Source: CAYMAZ01 sp964428185
GTDB taxonomy: Bacteria > Bacteroidota > Bacteroidia > Bacteroidales > DTU049
Length of the DNA: 29,175 bases
Assembly: GCA_964428185.1 (NCBI GenBank)
Contig: CAYRXH010000027.1
Coordinates: forward strand, 1-29,175
Direction of reading: 5' to 3'
Made by a program: the position numbers and the translations under genes. Under the pieces are notes generated by a model that saw nothing but the letters and a program-made list of their open reading frames with translations, did no database searches and was not told the origin of the DNA. Positions 15,767 to 24,311 of the stretch are shown piece by piece. Position 1 is the stretch's first letter. Each line of letters begins with the position of its first letter.

Positions 15767-17485
15767 ATGAAACATTTAAAAATTTTATTAATACTCGTAG
15801 TGCTGTTTCTGATTATTGCTGAAGCACAAGCACAAACCAGTCCTCTTCCCAAGTATAGGGTTACATTTACTAATAAATATAATTCACCCTATACTTTGTC
15901 CAACCCCTCGGCATATCTTTCTCCCAGAGCCATTCAGAGGCGAATTGCTCAGGGAATAACCATTGACAGTACAGATATTCCTGTCAATCAGAATTACATT
16001 GATGGTGTTCTTGCAATTAACGGAACTCTTATGACACGTTCTAAATGGTTTAACTGTATTACTGTGGCAATCAGTGACACTTCACTGATTGATTCCATTG
16101 AAGCACTGCCTTATGTGTCTAATGTTGTCAGGCTTTATCCTCAGGGTGGAGTCAAAGTGTCAAAAAATAAAAGACCGGTGATGAATATTCAGTCAGTAGA
16201 TGAGGATTTTAATCCATATCGTGAAAACATGCTTGCTGCATCTGCCCGACATAATGATAAGGATTTTACCATTAAAGCATTGAATTACGGGATGGGATTT
16301 AATCAGGCTACAATGATTGGTGTTGATTATTTGCATGCTCTTGACTACACCGGAGAAGGGATGGTTATTGCTGTGCTTGATGCAGGATTTTACAATGTCA
16401 ACACACTGTCAGTTTTTGATAGTCTCAGAAGTGCCGGCAGAATTCTTGGAACAAAGGATTTTGTAAATCCTGGAGGAGATGTTTTTGCTCAGAGTACACA
16501 CGGTATGGCAGTTCTGTCAATCATGGGAGGAAATATTCCGGGTCAGCTTGTTGGTACAGCACCTCATGCATCCTATTGGCTTTTGCGGTCTGAAGATGTA
16601 GCAACTGAATTCAGAATTGAAGAGGACAACTGGGTGGCTGCAGCAGAATTTGCTGACAGCGTAGGTGCTGATATTATCAACTCATCATTGGGATATACTG
16701 AGTTTTATGACCCCTCGCAAAACTATACCTATGCTGACATGAATGGAGTGACTGCAAGGGTGTCAAAGGGAGCTGATATGGCATTCTCAAAGGGGATTTT
16801 CGTTGTCAACAGTGCCGGAAACAGCGGAAATTCGCCATGGCGCTATATTGGAGCACCTGCTGATGCTTTCAATGTGCTTTCTGTTGGTGCGGTTGATGAA
16901 AATGCTATTATTGCTTCTTTTTCATCTCACGGGCCAAGCTATGACGGAAGAGTAAAACCCAATGTTTCTGCTCAAGGACAAAATACTGCCGTTGTTACAG
17001 GTTCAGGAAACATTACAACAGGAAATGGAACCAGTTTTAGCAGCCCGGTTGTTGCAGGTGCTGTTGCATGTCTTTGGCAGGCCAACCCAACACTGACCAA
17101 TACCCAACTCAAATCATATATTGAACAAAGTGCATCCCTCTATCCTTCATGGGATACTCTTTACGGATACGGTATTCCCAATTTTGCTGCAGCACATGTG
17201 CTTATAGCCAGCCATGCACAACCCGAAGATCCATTTATTCTGGTCTATCCAAATCCGTTTGATGATGAAATTTTTGTGATATTTCAATCTGAAACACCTC
17301 AAACTGTAAGCATTGAGATCATTGACAATAACGGAAGGAAATTGGCAATTCAGGAAAATATTCATCTTGAATCAGGATACAATAATATTTCACTTGTCAA
17401 ATTAAAGGGAAAATCCAAGGGCTTATATTTTCTAAGAATTGTTAGCCAGACACAAGTTTATGTCAAACAAATCTTGAAGATTTAA
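15767..17485 (+). CDS. secreted S8 subtilase with T9SS sorting domain
   Basis: This 572-residue protein has a signal peptide ending near AEAQAQ, a propeptide-like region (about 25-130) and a subtilase domain with the triad D205 (VLDAGFYN), H245 (STHGMAV) and S423 (GTSFSSPVVAG). The last 80 residues form a type A T9SS C-terminal domain: it begins VYPNPFDDEIFV, contains 'EIIDNNGRKL', and ends GLYFLRIVSQTQVYVKQILKI. It should therefore cross the outer membrane by the Por system and be released or attached at the surface. It is a paralogue of the subtilase at 7857, which lacks this domain. The kinase gene follows 3 bases after its stop codon. Confidence 0.95.
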   Translation: MKHLKILLILVVLFLIIAEAQAQTSPLPKYRVTFTNKYNSPYTLSNPSAYLSPRAIQRRIAQGITIDSTDIPVNQNYIDGVLAINGTLMTRSKWFNCITVAISDTSLIDSIEALPYVSNVVRLYPQGGVKVSKNKRPVMNIQSVDEDFNPYRENMLAASARHNDKDFTIKALNYGMGFNQATMIGVDYLHALDYTGEGMVIAVLDAGFYNVNTLSVFDSLRSAGRILGTKDFVNPGGDVFAQSTHGMAVLSIMGGNIPGQLVGTAPHASYWLLRSEDVATEFRIEEDNWVAAAEFADSVGADIINSSLGYTEFYDPSQNYTYADMNGVTARVSKGADMAFSKGIFVVNSAGNSGNSPWRYIGAPADAFNVLSVGAVDENAIIASFSSHGPSYDGRVKPNVSAQGQNTAVVTGSGNITTGNGTSFSSPVVAGAVACLWQANPTLTNTQLKSYIEQSASLYPSWDTLYGYGIPNFAAAHVLIASHAQPEDPFILVYPNPFDDEIFVIFQSETPQTVSIEIIDNNGRKLAIQENIHLESGYNNISLVKLKGKSKGLYFLRIVSQTQVYVKQILKI

Positions 17486-17488
17486 TTA

Positions 17489-18337
17489 ATGATTCTTATT
17501 GCCGACAGTGGTTCAACCAAAACCATCTGGGCCGCCATTGTTGTTGACCGCACACCATTGCTTTTCCAAACTAGGGGATATAATCCTTATCACATCAGTT
17601 CTGATGAAATCATGCGGGATTTAATAAGAAATTTGCCTGATGAAGTTAATAAGTCTCATATTGAACATGTGCATTTTTTTGGGGCAGGTTGTGCCGGAGA
17701 GAAAAGTATTGCTGTCGTTGAGCAAGCTTTGAAGGGAATTTTCAGATTTGCTCAGCTAACGGTATCTTCGGATATTCATGGGGCATCTTTGGCTTTGTTC
17801 GGAAAAAAAGCTGGACTAAGTTGTATTATCGGTACAGGAGCAAATTCTGCAATTTGGGATGGTTCTCTTGCAAAAATAGTCCGGAAATCACTTGGTTATA
17901 TTCTTGGTGATGAAGGCAGTGGGGTTTCTATTGGAATTCGCTTTCTCAAAAAATATCTCAGAAAGGAGTTCTCTGCTCCTCTTATGAACTATTTTCAGTC
18001 TGCTATCGGTCTTTCAGATGAGGAAATTCTGAATGTAATATATAAGGAGGGAGATGAAAAAAAATTCATTGCCTCTTTTGTGCCTCTGCTTAATGGAAGA
18101 ATCAACCATCCTGAAATAAGAGAGATTATTCAGGCTGCTTTTTCAGATTATATAAGTACTTTTATTTTGCCAGTCCCTGATTATCATATCTATAATCTTG
18201 GATTTTGCGGTTCACCGGCATTTTATTATCAGGACATACTACAGAAACAGCTAAGTATTCATGGGTTATCTGCAGAAAAAATTATAATCCATCCCATGGA
18301 TGGCCTGATTAATTATTTCAAACAAATAGTAAAATAG
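17489..18337 (+). CDS. BadF/BadG-type ATPase, probable N-acetylglucosamine kinase-like
   Basis: This 282-residue protein belongs to the ASKHA ATPase superfamily, BadF/BadG/BcrA/BcrD group. The phosphate-1 loop is ADSGSTKT (about 5-12). Other typical segments are FGAGCAGE, SDIHGASLALFG, CIIGTGANSAIWDG and LGYILGDEGSGVSIG. In Bacteroidota, members of this size are mostly sugar kinases related to eukaryotic N-acetylglucosamine kinase. This would suit amino-sugar recycling, but the substrate is not shown by the sequence. It is the last gene of the + strand run and is followed directly by a terminator. Confidence 0.85.
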   Translation: MILIADSGSTKTIWAAIVVDRTPLLFQTRGYNPYHISSDEIMRDLIRNLPDEVNKSHIEHVHFFGAGCAGEKSIAVVEQALKGIFRFAQLTVSSDIHGASLALFGKKAGLSCIIGTGANSAIWDGSLAKIVRKSLGYILGDEGSGVSIGIRFLKKYLRKEFSAPLMNYFQSAIGLSDEEILNVIYKEGDEKKFIASFVPLLNGRINHPEIREIIQAAFSDYISTFILPVPDYHIYNLGFCGSPAFYYQDILQKQLSIHGLSAEKIIIHPMDGLINYFKQIVK

Positions 18338-18368
18338 CCTGAATATCAGGATTATGCTCAGGCTTTTC
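18336..18368 (+). terminator. terminator between convergent genes
   Basis: AGCCTGA (18336-18342) pairs with TCAGGCT (18358-18364) across a 15-nt loop and is followed by TTTTCTT. It overlaps the stop codons of both convergent genes. Confidence 0.65.
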
Positions 18369-19284
18369 TTAATACATCAATCAATGATGTTGGTAATGGA
18401 ATTTTATTGTGCCGTATTCTTAGGTAGGGTGAATTTGTTGCACCAAAACTTTTGTAAAACCTTGCCAATTGTTCATCATTACTCCCTTCAAAGTCAAGAA
18501 TCAGGTTTTGCTGGCTATGCTGTTGAATAAAATGATCAATGATCCTGTGCATAGCATTGATACTCCTGCCGCTATCACTAACTGCACTAAAGATCATCAC
18601 CGCCCTTCCCATTGCAATGAGGAAAACTGCACCAGCTGTCAATGTGTTTGTAGAATCATATAGAGCAAAGATTTCAGCCATATTATACTTTCTTGCCTGA
18701 TAGATTAACCGGCTGAACATTTTATATGATTGATCATCCAGATTTTTTATGTTTTTGCCTCGGTTTGCCCTGAATAGGCTGATGATTTCTTCGTGATCTG
18801 AAGAGTGGGTGATGTGTATTCCAGTATTTACCTTTTTAAGATTTCTTTTCAGATTTTCTGAATATGACAGGAAAGTCTGATTGTAAGGCAAGATCAGATT
18901 GAGAAGAAAATTGTTGTTTTCACAAATTTCAAGCCCCGTGATAGATGATACCTTCATCAGACTGTTCATATTCATGTCAAACCATCGGAATCTCTGTGTT
19001 GCTAATGAAATGAATTCCATGCTCTTTTCGGGTGTTATCAGAGACTTTGAAAAGAGTCCAAGTTGCTGTGTCCATTTGGGTTGAATACAATACGAGATGC
19101 CCATTTTACGGCGTGGGATCAGCGGAAAAACAGAAGCATAATCATCTTCAACAAGTGCATCCCACTCACTCGCAACATTGTTCAGATACCATGATAAGGC
19201 ATAAATGAGGCCGTTGGGAGAAGAAATAATACAGTTATCCCATGAAGAAAAGTTAATTTCAGAATGGCGAAGATATCGGATCAT
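18358..19284 (-). CDS. FemAB/GNAT-fold acyltransferase-like protein
   Basis: This 308-residue protein has the pattern of Bacteroidota FemAB/GNAT-like proteins. An N-terminal segment contains LIYALSWYLNNVASEWDALVEDDYASVFPL and ISYCIQPKWTQQLGLFS. A C-terminal acetyltransferase-like half contains NMAEIFALYDSTNTLTAGAVFLIAMGRAVMIFSAVSDSG and LDFEGSNDEQLARFYKSFGA. It is probably cytosolic and transfers an acyl or aminoacyl group to an unknown acceptor, perhaps a cell-wall or glycan precursor given its neighbours. Its ATG overlaps the stop codon of the deacetylase gene (ATGA, 19281-19284). It is the last gene of the 23615-18358 operon. Confidence 0.75.
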   Translation of the reverse strand: MIRYLRHSEINFSSWDNCIISSPNGLIYALSWYLNNVASEWDALVEDDYASVFPLIPRRKMGISYCIQPKWTQQLGLFSKSLITPEKSMEFISLATQRFRWFDMNMNSLMKVSSITGLEICENNNFLLNLILPYNQTFLSYSENLKRNLKKVNTGIHITHSSDHEEIISLFRANRGKNIKNLDDQSYKMFSRLIYQARKYNMAEIFALYDSTNTLTAGAVFLIAMGRAVMIFSAVSDSGRSINAMHRIIDHFIQQHSQQNLILDFEGSNDEQLARFYKSFGATNSPYLRIRHNKIPLPTSLIDVLRKA

Positions 19285-20597
19285 GATGCAGGTGTGTTGA
19301 TATATTCTTTCATTAATTTCACCATAGGCATAAAAACATTCTCATTCCACCCGCTCCATTTTCCAGTGTTGCTGAGACTTTCATTATGCCATAAAGGAAT
19401 AAATTCTCCGTGATTATCCATGGTGATTCTGATGATCTCCTGCATTTTTTGCATTGCCTGCGTTGGAGTCAGGTTCAAATATTCTCTGAGGGTACCGTCC
19501 ATCACTGAAATGGGGTGAGTTTTCAGCGGAAGAGATTTATTGAGTTCCAGATCAAAAATTCTGAATGGTCTGCATGTGCCTGCTCTCCATCCTATCTGAT
19601 CTGCAAAGCCCATGGAGTAATCATCACTGATGCCTGCTTCTGAAAGAATGCGGGGAGTTTTTGGAATATGAAGTTTTAGAAAATGTTGCCGGCTTTTTCT
19701 GATCGCTGTTCCTATTATATCTTCAAGAATAGCCTTTTCTTCAATGATCATTTCCTTGTTCTGTCCTCCGGAATAGGACGGGTGAATGCCAATCTCAGCA
19801 AATTCGGAAAGATTCCTGACCAGATGTGAAAATTCTCTGCTTTTCACTCTGACTGCTTTGTCATACCTGCCCTCAGACCTCATCTGAAAAAAGAAGATCA
19901 TGGGGATTTGCGTCGTTTGAAAGAGCAATTCAAGATTCTGATATATATCAAAAGGATCCTTTTTTTTGCCTCTGAGTACTGAAATCCTGTTTGCAAATTT
20001 GTTGAAATTCCCGCTCAGAATATCTTTTGCAAATGCCCCAGATTGTCTGATAAAAGGTTTGTTCCTGAACGCCCAGGCAATGTCAATGTCAAATGAAAGC
20101 AGAACAGATGGTTTTTTTGGCTGATGCTGAAGATCAGGGTAATGATGTACAAGCCACCGTGAAATCAGAGAGGCATTTATATCTGCAAGTGGCTGATAAG
20201 CAGAATTATTCTGAAATGCTGCAGAAGCTTCTGCAGGAAAACGTCCATGAGAGTCAGGTTGTTGATAATGGTATTCTTCAGCCCTCGATAACATATAGAA
20301 ACTATCACAGAACAGATCCCGGGATAAGTGTTTTTCGGTGATTTTAATATTTTGAGAAAAATCAGGTTCTGTTTCGAAAAGTGTATCGTTTTCAATATTC
20401 TGACTGTTGAAAATGTTGGGAATATTTCTTAAGCCTTCATGTAAATAGGAAAATTTAGGCAGATCAGAGTCAATAAAACTTTTCAAATCTTCAGCAAAAC
20501 GAATTTGAAATCCCTGAAAATCACAAAGAAGAGTTTCAATTATATATTGAGTTCGTGCTCCTTTGTGTTCAGCAAAAACAAGAATTTCATTGTTCAT
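19281..20597 (-). CDS. polysaccharide deacetylase-family protein
   Basis: I place the start at the ATG at 20597 (438 residues, MNNEILVFAEHKGARTQYI). The frame extends further upstream, but only through the membrane-protein gene. An N-terminal domain of about 190 residues precedes a NodB-like domain with a metal-binding motif (LLSFDIDIAWAF) and the histidine motif IGIHPSYSGGQNKE. Near the end it has FIPLWHNESLS, also conserved in this Bacteroidota group. The family removes acetyl groups from N-acetylated glycans. Lying beside a UDP-GlcNAc epimerase and a FemAB-like gene, it probably acts in surface or cell-wall glycan modification. It overlaps the upstream gene by 11 bases and the downstream gene by 4. 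Confidence 0.85.
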   Translation of the reverse strand: MNNEILVFAEHKGARTQYIIETLLCDFQGFQIRFAEDLKSFIDSDLPKFSYLHEGLRNIPNIFNSQNIENDTLFETEPDFSQNIKITEKHLSRDLFCDSFYMLSRAEEYHYQQPDSHGRFPAEASAAFQNNSAYQPLADINASLISRWLVHHYPDLQHQPKKPSVLLSFDIDIAWAFRNKPFIRQSGAFAKDILSGNFNKFANRISVLRGKKKDPFDIYQNLELLFQTTQIPMIFFFQMRSEGRYDKAVRVKSREFSHLVRNLSEFAEIGIHPSYSGGQNKEMIIEEKAILEDIIGTAIRKSRQHFLKLHIPKTPRILSEAGISDDYSMGFADQIGWRAGTCRPFRIFDLELNKSLPLKTHPISVMDGTLREYLNLTPTQAMQKMQEIIRITMDNHGEFIPLWHNESLSNTGKWSGWNENVFMPMVKLMKEYINTPAS

Positions 20598-20985
20598 TAT
20601 TCTGTTTCGGATTGATGAGAAAAAACAAGATAAAACAACATACTGAAAAAAGAATATATAACGCAAAAGGAATAAAAAAGTATATGATGTATTCAGGTGC
20701 AGGGAATTTGTTAAATCCATAAAACAAAACATACCATAAAAAGAGTTCTGCAAATAAAAGTACAAGAAGTCCGAAACCAATTGACAGTTGTTTGATTTTT
20801 GTAAGCCTGAGCATTCTCAGCATAACAGGAACTGCAATGGCATATACTGTCAGTGAAACCAGAATTGTTTTCAAAGCAGTATCTGATTGGTTTCCTTCGC
20901 CAGTGTATTTTCCGATAATAATTAAAATGAGAGTAATAACCGAAATCAAAGAACCTGCAATGATAATTTTAAAATATTTCAACAT
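20587..20985 (-). CDS. small four-helix membrane protein of unknown function
   Basis: I chose the ATG at 20985 (132 residues, MLKYFKIIIAG), which starts 22 bases after the epimerase stop codon and removes a hydrophilic extension that lies inside the epimerase gene. The protein has four hydrophobic helices (about 5-25, 38-57, 68-90, 100-125) with short basic loops and no motif that I recognise. It overlaps the deacetylase start by 11 bases, so the two are probably translated together. It could assist the neighbouring glycan enzymes, but there is no direct evidence. Confidence 0.65.
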   Translation of the reverse strand: MLKYFKIIIAGSLISVITLILIIIGKYTGEGNQSDTALKTILVSLTVYAIAVPVMLRMLRLTKIKQLSIGFGLLVLLFAELFLWYVLFYGFNKFPAPEYIIYFFIPFALYILFSVCCFILFFLINPKQNNEQ

Positions 20986-21007
20986 AACGGGAATATATAA
21001 AAAAACA

Positions 21008-22162
21008 CTATGGATGTCTCTGGTTCTGGATAAGCCATGAGCAGATGCGACTTGCGCTGTTTCCATCTCCGAACACATCGGGGAATTTTGTTGGCGGGTT
21101 TTTCAGAAAATGAAGAGTTTGTTCCCTGATCTTTTCGGGACATGCATCAGCAAGGCTTGCAGCATGATGGTGAAGTAATTCTGTCCACTCAGTTTCTGCC
21201 CGGAGGATCACACAGGGCTTTTTCAAAAAATACGCTTCTTTCTGAACACCCCCCGAATCAGTAAGTATGATCTCAGCATTAGCTTCAAGTGCAGTCATTT
21301 CAAGGAAGGATCGGGGCTCAATCAAATGGATAAAACTGTTGTTTTGAATTTTTTTTCTTATTGTCTCTCCGACAGGATTTTCTTTCAGTATTTTATCTGT
21401 GCGTGGGTGCACCGGCAGGACAAAACGCAATTGTTCGTCAATGGCTATCTCAGAAATGGTACTGAAGATATTGAGAAGTCTGTCAGGATTGTCAGTGTTT
21501 ATTGGTCTGTGAATAGTGCAAAGCGCAAATTTGCTGTTGAGTTTCAGTGTATGAATAATTTCAGAGCGACTGACCGCTTGTTGTTTGAAAAACAGAGTGT
21601 TATCATACATCACATCCCCTGATTTAATCACTGCCGGATGATTAATACTGAAAGGCCCGGCCGCATGAATATTAAAACCTTCTCTGGAAAGATTGTTTAG
21701 GGCAGTGTCAGTCGGTGCAAAAAGCACAGTTGAACAATGGTCGCAAACAATTCTGTTCAGTTCTTCGGGCATTGTTTTGTCAAATGAACGTAGGCCGGCT
21801 TCAACATGAGCAACGGGAATTTTGAGTTTTGCAGAGGCAACTGCTCCTGCCAGGGTAGAGTTGGTATCGCCGTAAAGTAAACACCAATGAGGTTGTTCAT
21901 GGATAAGAATTTTTTCAATCCCCGAGATCATGGTAGCTGTTTGCTCACCATGAGAAGCAGAACCTGCATCAAGATTATAAACTGGTGCCGGTAGTTGCAG
22001 CTCTTTTATGAAGATATCAGACATATTGTAGTCATAATGCTGTCCTGTATGTACTATAATTTCATTGATTTCGGCTGAATAATCATTCCTGATTGCGCGA
22101 CTGATTGCTGCAGCTTTAATAAATTGGGGACGGGCACCAATGATTGTTACAATTTTTATCAC
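21008..22162 (-). CDS. wecB: UDP-N-acetylglucosamine 2-epimerase (non-hydrolysing)
   Basis: This 384-residue enzyme interconverts UDP-GlcNAc and UDP-ManNAc in the cytosol, supplying ManNAc-derived sugars for surface polysaccharides. Typical segments are MIKIVTIIGARPQFIKAAAISRAI, TGQHYDYNMSDIF, YGDTNSTLAGAVASAKLKIPVAHVEAGLRSFDKTMPEELNRIVCDH, HRPINTDNPDRL and LTDSGGVQKEAYFL. The length is normal for the family. The start follows the radC stop codon by 6 bases. The C-terminus is followed by the small membrane protein. No dehydrogenase (WecC) is in the window, so the fate of the ManNAc is not shown. Confidence 0.96.
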   Translation of the reverse strand: MIKIVTIIGARPQFIKAAAISRAIRNDYSAEINEIIVHTGQHYDYNMSDIFIKELQLPAPVYNLDAGSASHGEQTATMISGIEKILIHEQPHWCLLYGDTNSTLAGAVASAKLKIPVAHVEAGLRSFDKTMPEELNRIVCDHCSTVLFAPTDTALNNLSREGFNIHAAGPFSINHPAVIKSGDVMYDNTLFFKQQAVSRSEIIHTLKLNSKFALCTIHRPINTDNPDRLLNIFSTISEIAIDEQLRFVLPVHPRTDKILKENPVGETIRKKIQNNSFIHLIEPRSFLEMTALEANAEIILTDSGGVQKEAYFLKKPCVILRAETEWTELLHHHAASLADACPEKIREQTLHFLKNPPTKFPDVFGDGNSASRICSWLIQNQRHP

Positions 22163-22168
22163 AATGTA

Positions 22169-22873
22169 TTATTTTTCTAAAACACCTTCATCAGCAAAAC
22201 TATAATAATTGTCGATACCACAAATAACATGATCAAGTAGTTGAATATCAAGCAATTTTGATCCTTCTCTGAGTTTTTTTGTCAGGTTGATGTCTGAATT
22301 GCTGGGCAAAACACCTCCAGATGGATGATTATGACAAACAATGATATTGACTGAATTATGTTCGAGGGCCAGTCTGAATATTTTTTTCGGGTCAACAATA
22401 GTTTGTGTGGTTCCGCCTTCTCCAATGAGAATTCGGGTAAGTATCTGATTTTTAACATTGAGAAAAATTGCCCAGAACTGTTCATGTTGCAGTCCGGCAA
22501 GAACTCCCTGCATGTAATTGAAGACATCTTTGCTGCTTTGGATCACTTTTTGTTTTCTGACAGACGATTCCCTGTATCTGCGCCCAAGATCAAGGGCTGC
22601 AGCAATGCTGACTGCTTTGGCACGACCAACTCCCTGATATTTCATCAGTTTTTCGATGGACGCACTGCTCAAAAGAATAAGGTCATGGTCAAAATCTTTT
22701 AGGATTCGTTTTGCAAGATCAAGGGCAGATTCTGAAAAGTTGCCGCTGCCAAGTAAAATGGCAATCAACTCTGCATCTGATAAAGCTGTTCTTCCCTTCA
22801 TGAGCATTTTCTCTCTTGGTCTGTCTTCGGGTGCCCAGTTTTTAATGGAGTATGAATTGCTTTTTCTGGCCAT
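22169..22873 (-). CDS. radC: RadC-family JAB/MPN-domain protein
   Basis: I prefer the ATG at 22873 (234 residues) over a GTG at 22885. The protein has the N-terminal helix-hairpin-helix-like UPF0758 region (PREKMLMKGRTALSDAELIAILLGSG and YQGVGRAKA) and a C-terminal JAMM metal site: E131 (EQFWAIFLN), H181-N-H183-PSG and D194. The name radC comes from an old DNA-repair assignment in E. coli that has been disputed, and the true activity is unclear. It lies between the LutA-like gene and wecB with very short gaps. Co-transcription with a sugar epimerase is probably incidental. Confidence 0.94.
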   Translation of the reverse strand: MARKSNSYSIKNWAPEDRPREKMLMKGRTALSDAELIAILLGSGNFSESALDLAKRILKDFDHDLILLSSASIEKLMKYQGVGRAKAVSIAAALDLGRRYRESSVRKQKVIQSSKDVFNYMQGVLAGLQHEQFWAIFLNVKNQILTRILIGEGGTTQTIVDPKKIFRLALEHNSVNIIVCHNHPSGGVLPSNSDINLTKKLREGSKLLDIQLLDHVICGIDNYYSFADEGVLEK

Positions 22874-22889
22874 GGATGAACTCACTGAA

Positions 22890-23615
22890 TTACAGATTAA
22901 GGATAAGAGCTATGAAATCGGCAATATGAACAGGAACAACAGGGAGTTGATTTTTTCGTGCATACGATTGCAAGTGGAGCAAACATGAAATCTCAGAGGA
23001 AACCAAGTACTGAGCTCCTGAATCTATCACGTTTTCAAGTTTTTCTTTACCCATAGCAGCAGAAATATGATGATTCTTGAAAGCGAAAGATCCACCAAAG
23101 CCACAGCACACATCATGATCACTGAATTCTTGGATATTAACACCTTTTACGGTTGAAAGGAGCTTGAATGGTGCATCTGTCCGTTCATAGTCTCTGAGTC
23201 CGCTGCAGCTTGTATGAATAGCAATATCAGCATTATGGGATGCATTGAGAGTCTGTATGCCTGCTTCATAATAAAGAAAATCCGAAAACTCAAATGTTTT
23301 TGGAATTAGTTGTTTCAGCTCATTATGTTGAGAAGAATTGAAAAAAATTTTTGGATAATATTTTCTGATCATCACAGCACAGGATAGACTTGGTATAATT
23401 ATCGGATATCCGTTGTTAAATTCTTTTATAAATTTTTCTCCCAGTTCCTGTGCCTGTTCGAAATATCCGTTTTTGTATGCAATCTGACCGCAGCATGTTT
23501 GTTCTTCAATATAATGTGTTTCAATACCAAAGTGGTTTAGAACCTTCTCAACATTGACAGCTGTCTGAGGAAAGATCTGATCCATGATGCACGGAATGAA
23601 GATATTTACGGTCAT
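22890..23615 (-). CDS. LutA/GlpC-type cysteine-rich Fe-S oxidoreductase subunit
   Basis: This 241-residue protein starts at the ATG at 23615 (MTVNIFIPCIMDQIFPQTAVNVEKVL), the usual LutA N-terminus. It has the two CCG-domain signatures: TCCGQIAYKNG with SLSCAVMI in the first half, and HTSCSGLRDY with VCCGFGGSFAFK in the second. LutA is one subunit of the LutABC L-lactate dehydrogenase complex. No lutB or lutC gene is in the window, so it acts with partners encoded elsewhere or in another oxidoreductase. It heads a six-gene - strand operon. A TATATTTG -7-like box on the - strand (23643-23650) would place transcription about 20 bases upstream of the start. Confidence 0.9.
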   Translation of the reverse strand: MTVNIFIPCIMDQIFPQTAVNVEKVLNHFGIETHYIEEQTCCGQIAYKNGYFEQAQELGEKFIKEFNNGYPIIIPSLSCAVMIRKYYPKIFFNSSQHNELKQLIPKTFEFSDFLYYEAGIQTLNASHNADIAIHTSCSGLRDYERTDAPFKLLSTVKGVNIQEFSDHDVCCGFGGSFAFKNHHISAAMGKEKLENVIDSGAQYLVSSEISCLLHLQSYARKNQLPVVPVHIADFIALILNL

Positions 23616-23650
23616 TTTGATGAAACAGGAAGTTGTTGATTGCAAATATA

Positions 23651-23954
23651 CAAGTTTTGAGAATTCATAGAGATGTTTTGCCAATGTCCCGTTAATAAAG
23701 AAATTTGTATATTTTCTCTATAAATCCTTTTACATTAGATGTTTGTGTGTAAATTAAAATATTCATGTAAATTTGTAATCAAGATTTAATATTCTGCAAA
23801 GTGCTTTTTTGTGCTTTTTGAGGTGCTGAAAACTGTCACCTCTGGCATCACTGATGCTGTATCATTTGGAGAAACTAAATTTTTTTCACGCCTAAAAAAA
23901 TATGAGGGAAATTTGGTTATTTAAAAAAAATTTTTATACAGAAAAATTACATGA
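23651..23954. other. non-coding gap
   Basis: About 300 AT-rich bases with no gene. GCATCA-C-TGATGC (23845-23857) is a perfect but tightly looped palindrome, and GTGCTTTTT is repeated nearby (about 23800-23820). No promoter with both boxes is evident. Confidence 0.5.
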
Positions 23955-24305
23955 CAAATAGGAAAAAAGCAAATCATAGACTTCCTGTTTGAAGATATGC
24001 AGGAATATTCTGACCCCGTGCCTGATATTAAAAAATGTCTCAATTATTCACTCTGGATTTCAGATTCATTTGGCTGATTTGTATTGCCGGCCTTGGATCA
24101 TGATATTTAGTTTGGTGCTGTCATCGTAAATAAAACCGGAATGGATGGATATATTCCCGGCAACATCCATGTTTATATTGCAATTCATAAAGACAATAGA
24201 GGGTAGGAAATAGTGAAGAAGTTGCTTGAAAAACCGCTTGCCTCTACTGATGGTGCAATAAAACTGCTGAACTCAAAATATATTGACAAACAGCTGGTCG
24301 ATTGA
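23955..24305 (+). pseudogene. decayed GNAT acetyltransferase
   Basis: One frame (codons at 23955, 23958 and so on) reads as the middle of a GNAT acetyltransferase: FLFEDMQEYSDPVPDIKKC, LNYSLWISDSFG, FGAVIVNKTGMDGYIPGN, IHVYIAIHKDNRG and EIVKKLLEKPLASTDGAIKLL. It is interrupted by TGA at 24075-24077, TAG at 24108-24110 and TAG at 24204-24206, and ends at TGA 24303-24305. The acetyl-CoA pyrophosphate motif, normally R-G-x-G, reads R-G-stop-E, so both the frame and a key glycine are lost. The usual C-terminal end is missing. No frameshift is needed to align the pieces. It is convergent with the flippase, 6 bases away. Confidence 0.65.
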
Positions 24306-24311
24306 CAGAAT

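Noticed and set aside
23845..23857. The palindrome GCATCA-C-TGATGC as an operator or terminator
   Set aside because: The one-base loop cannot form a good hairpin, there is no T-run, and it is not near a start codon.
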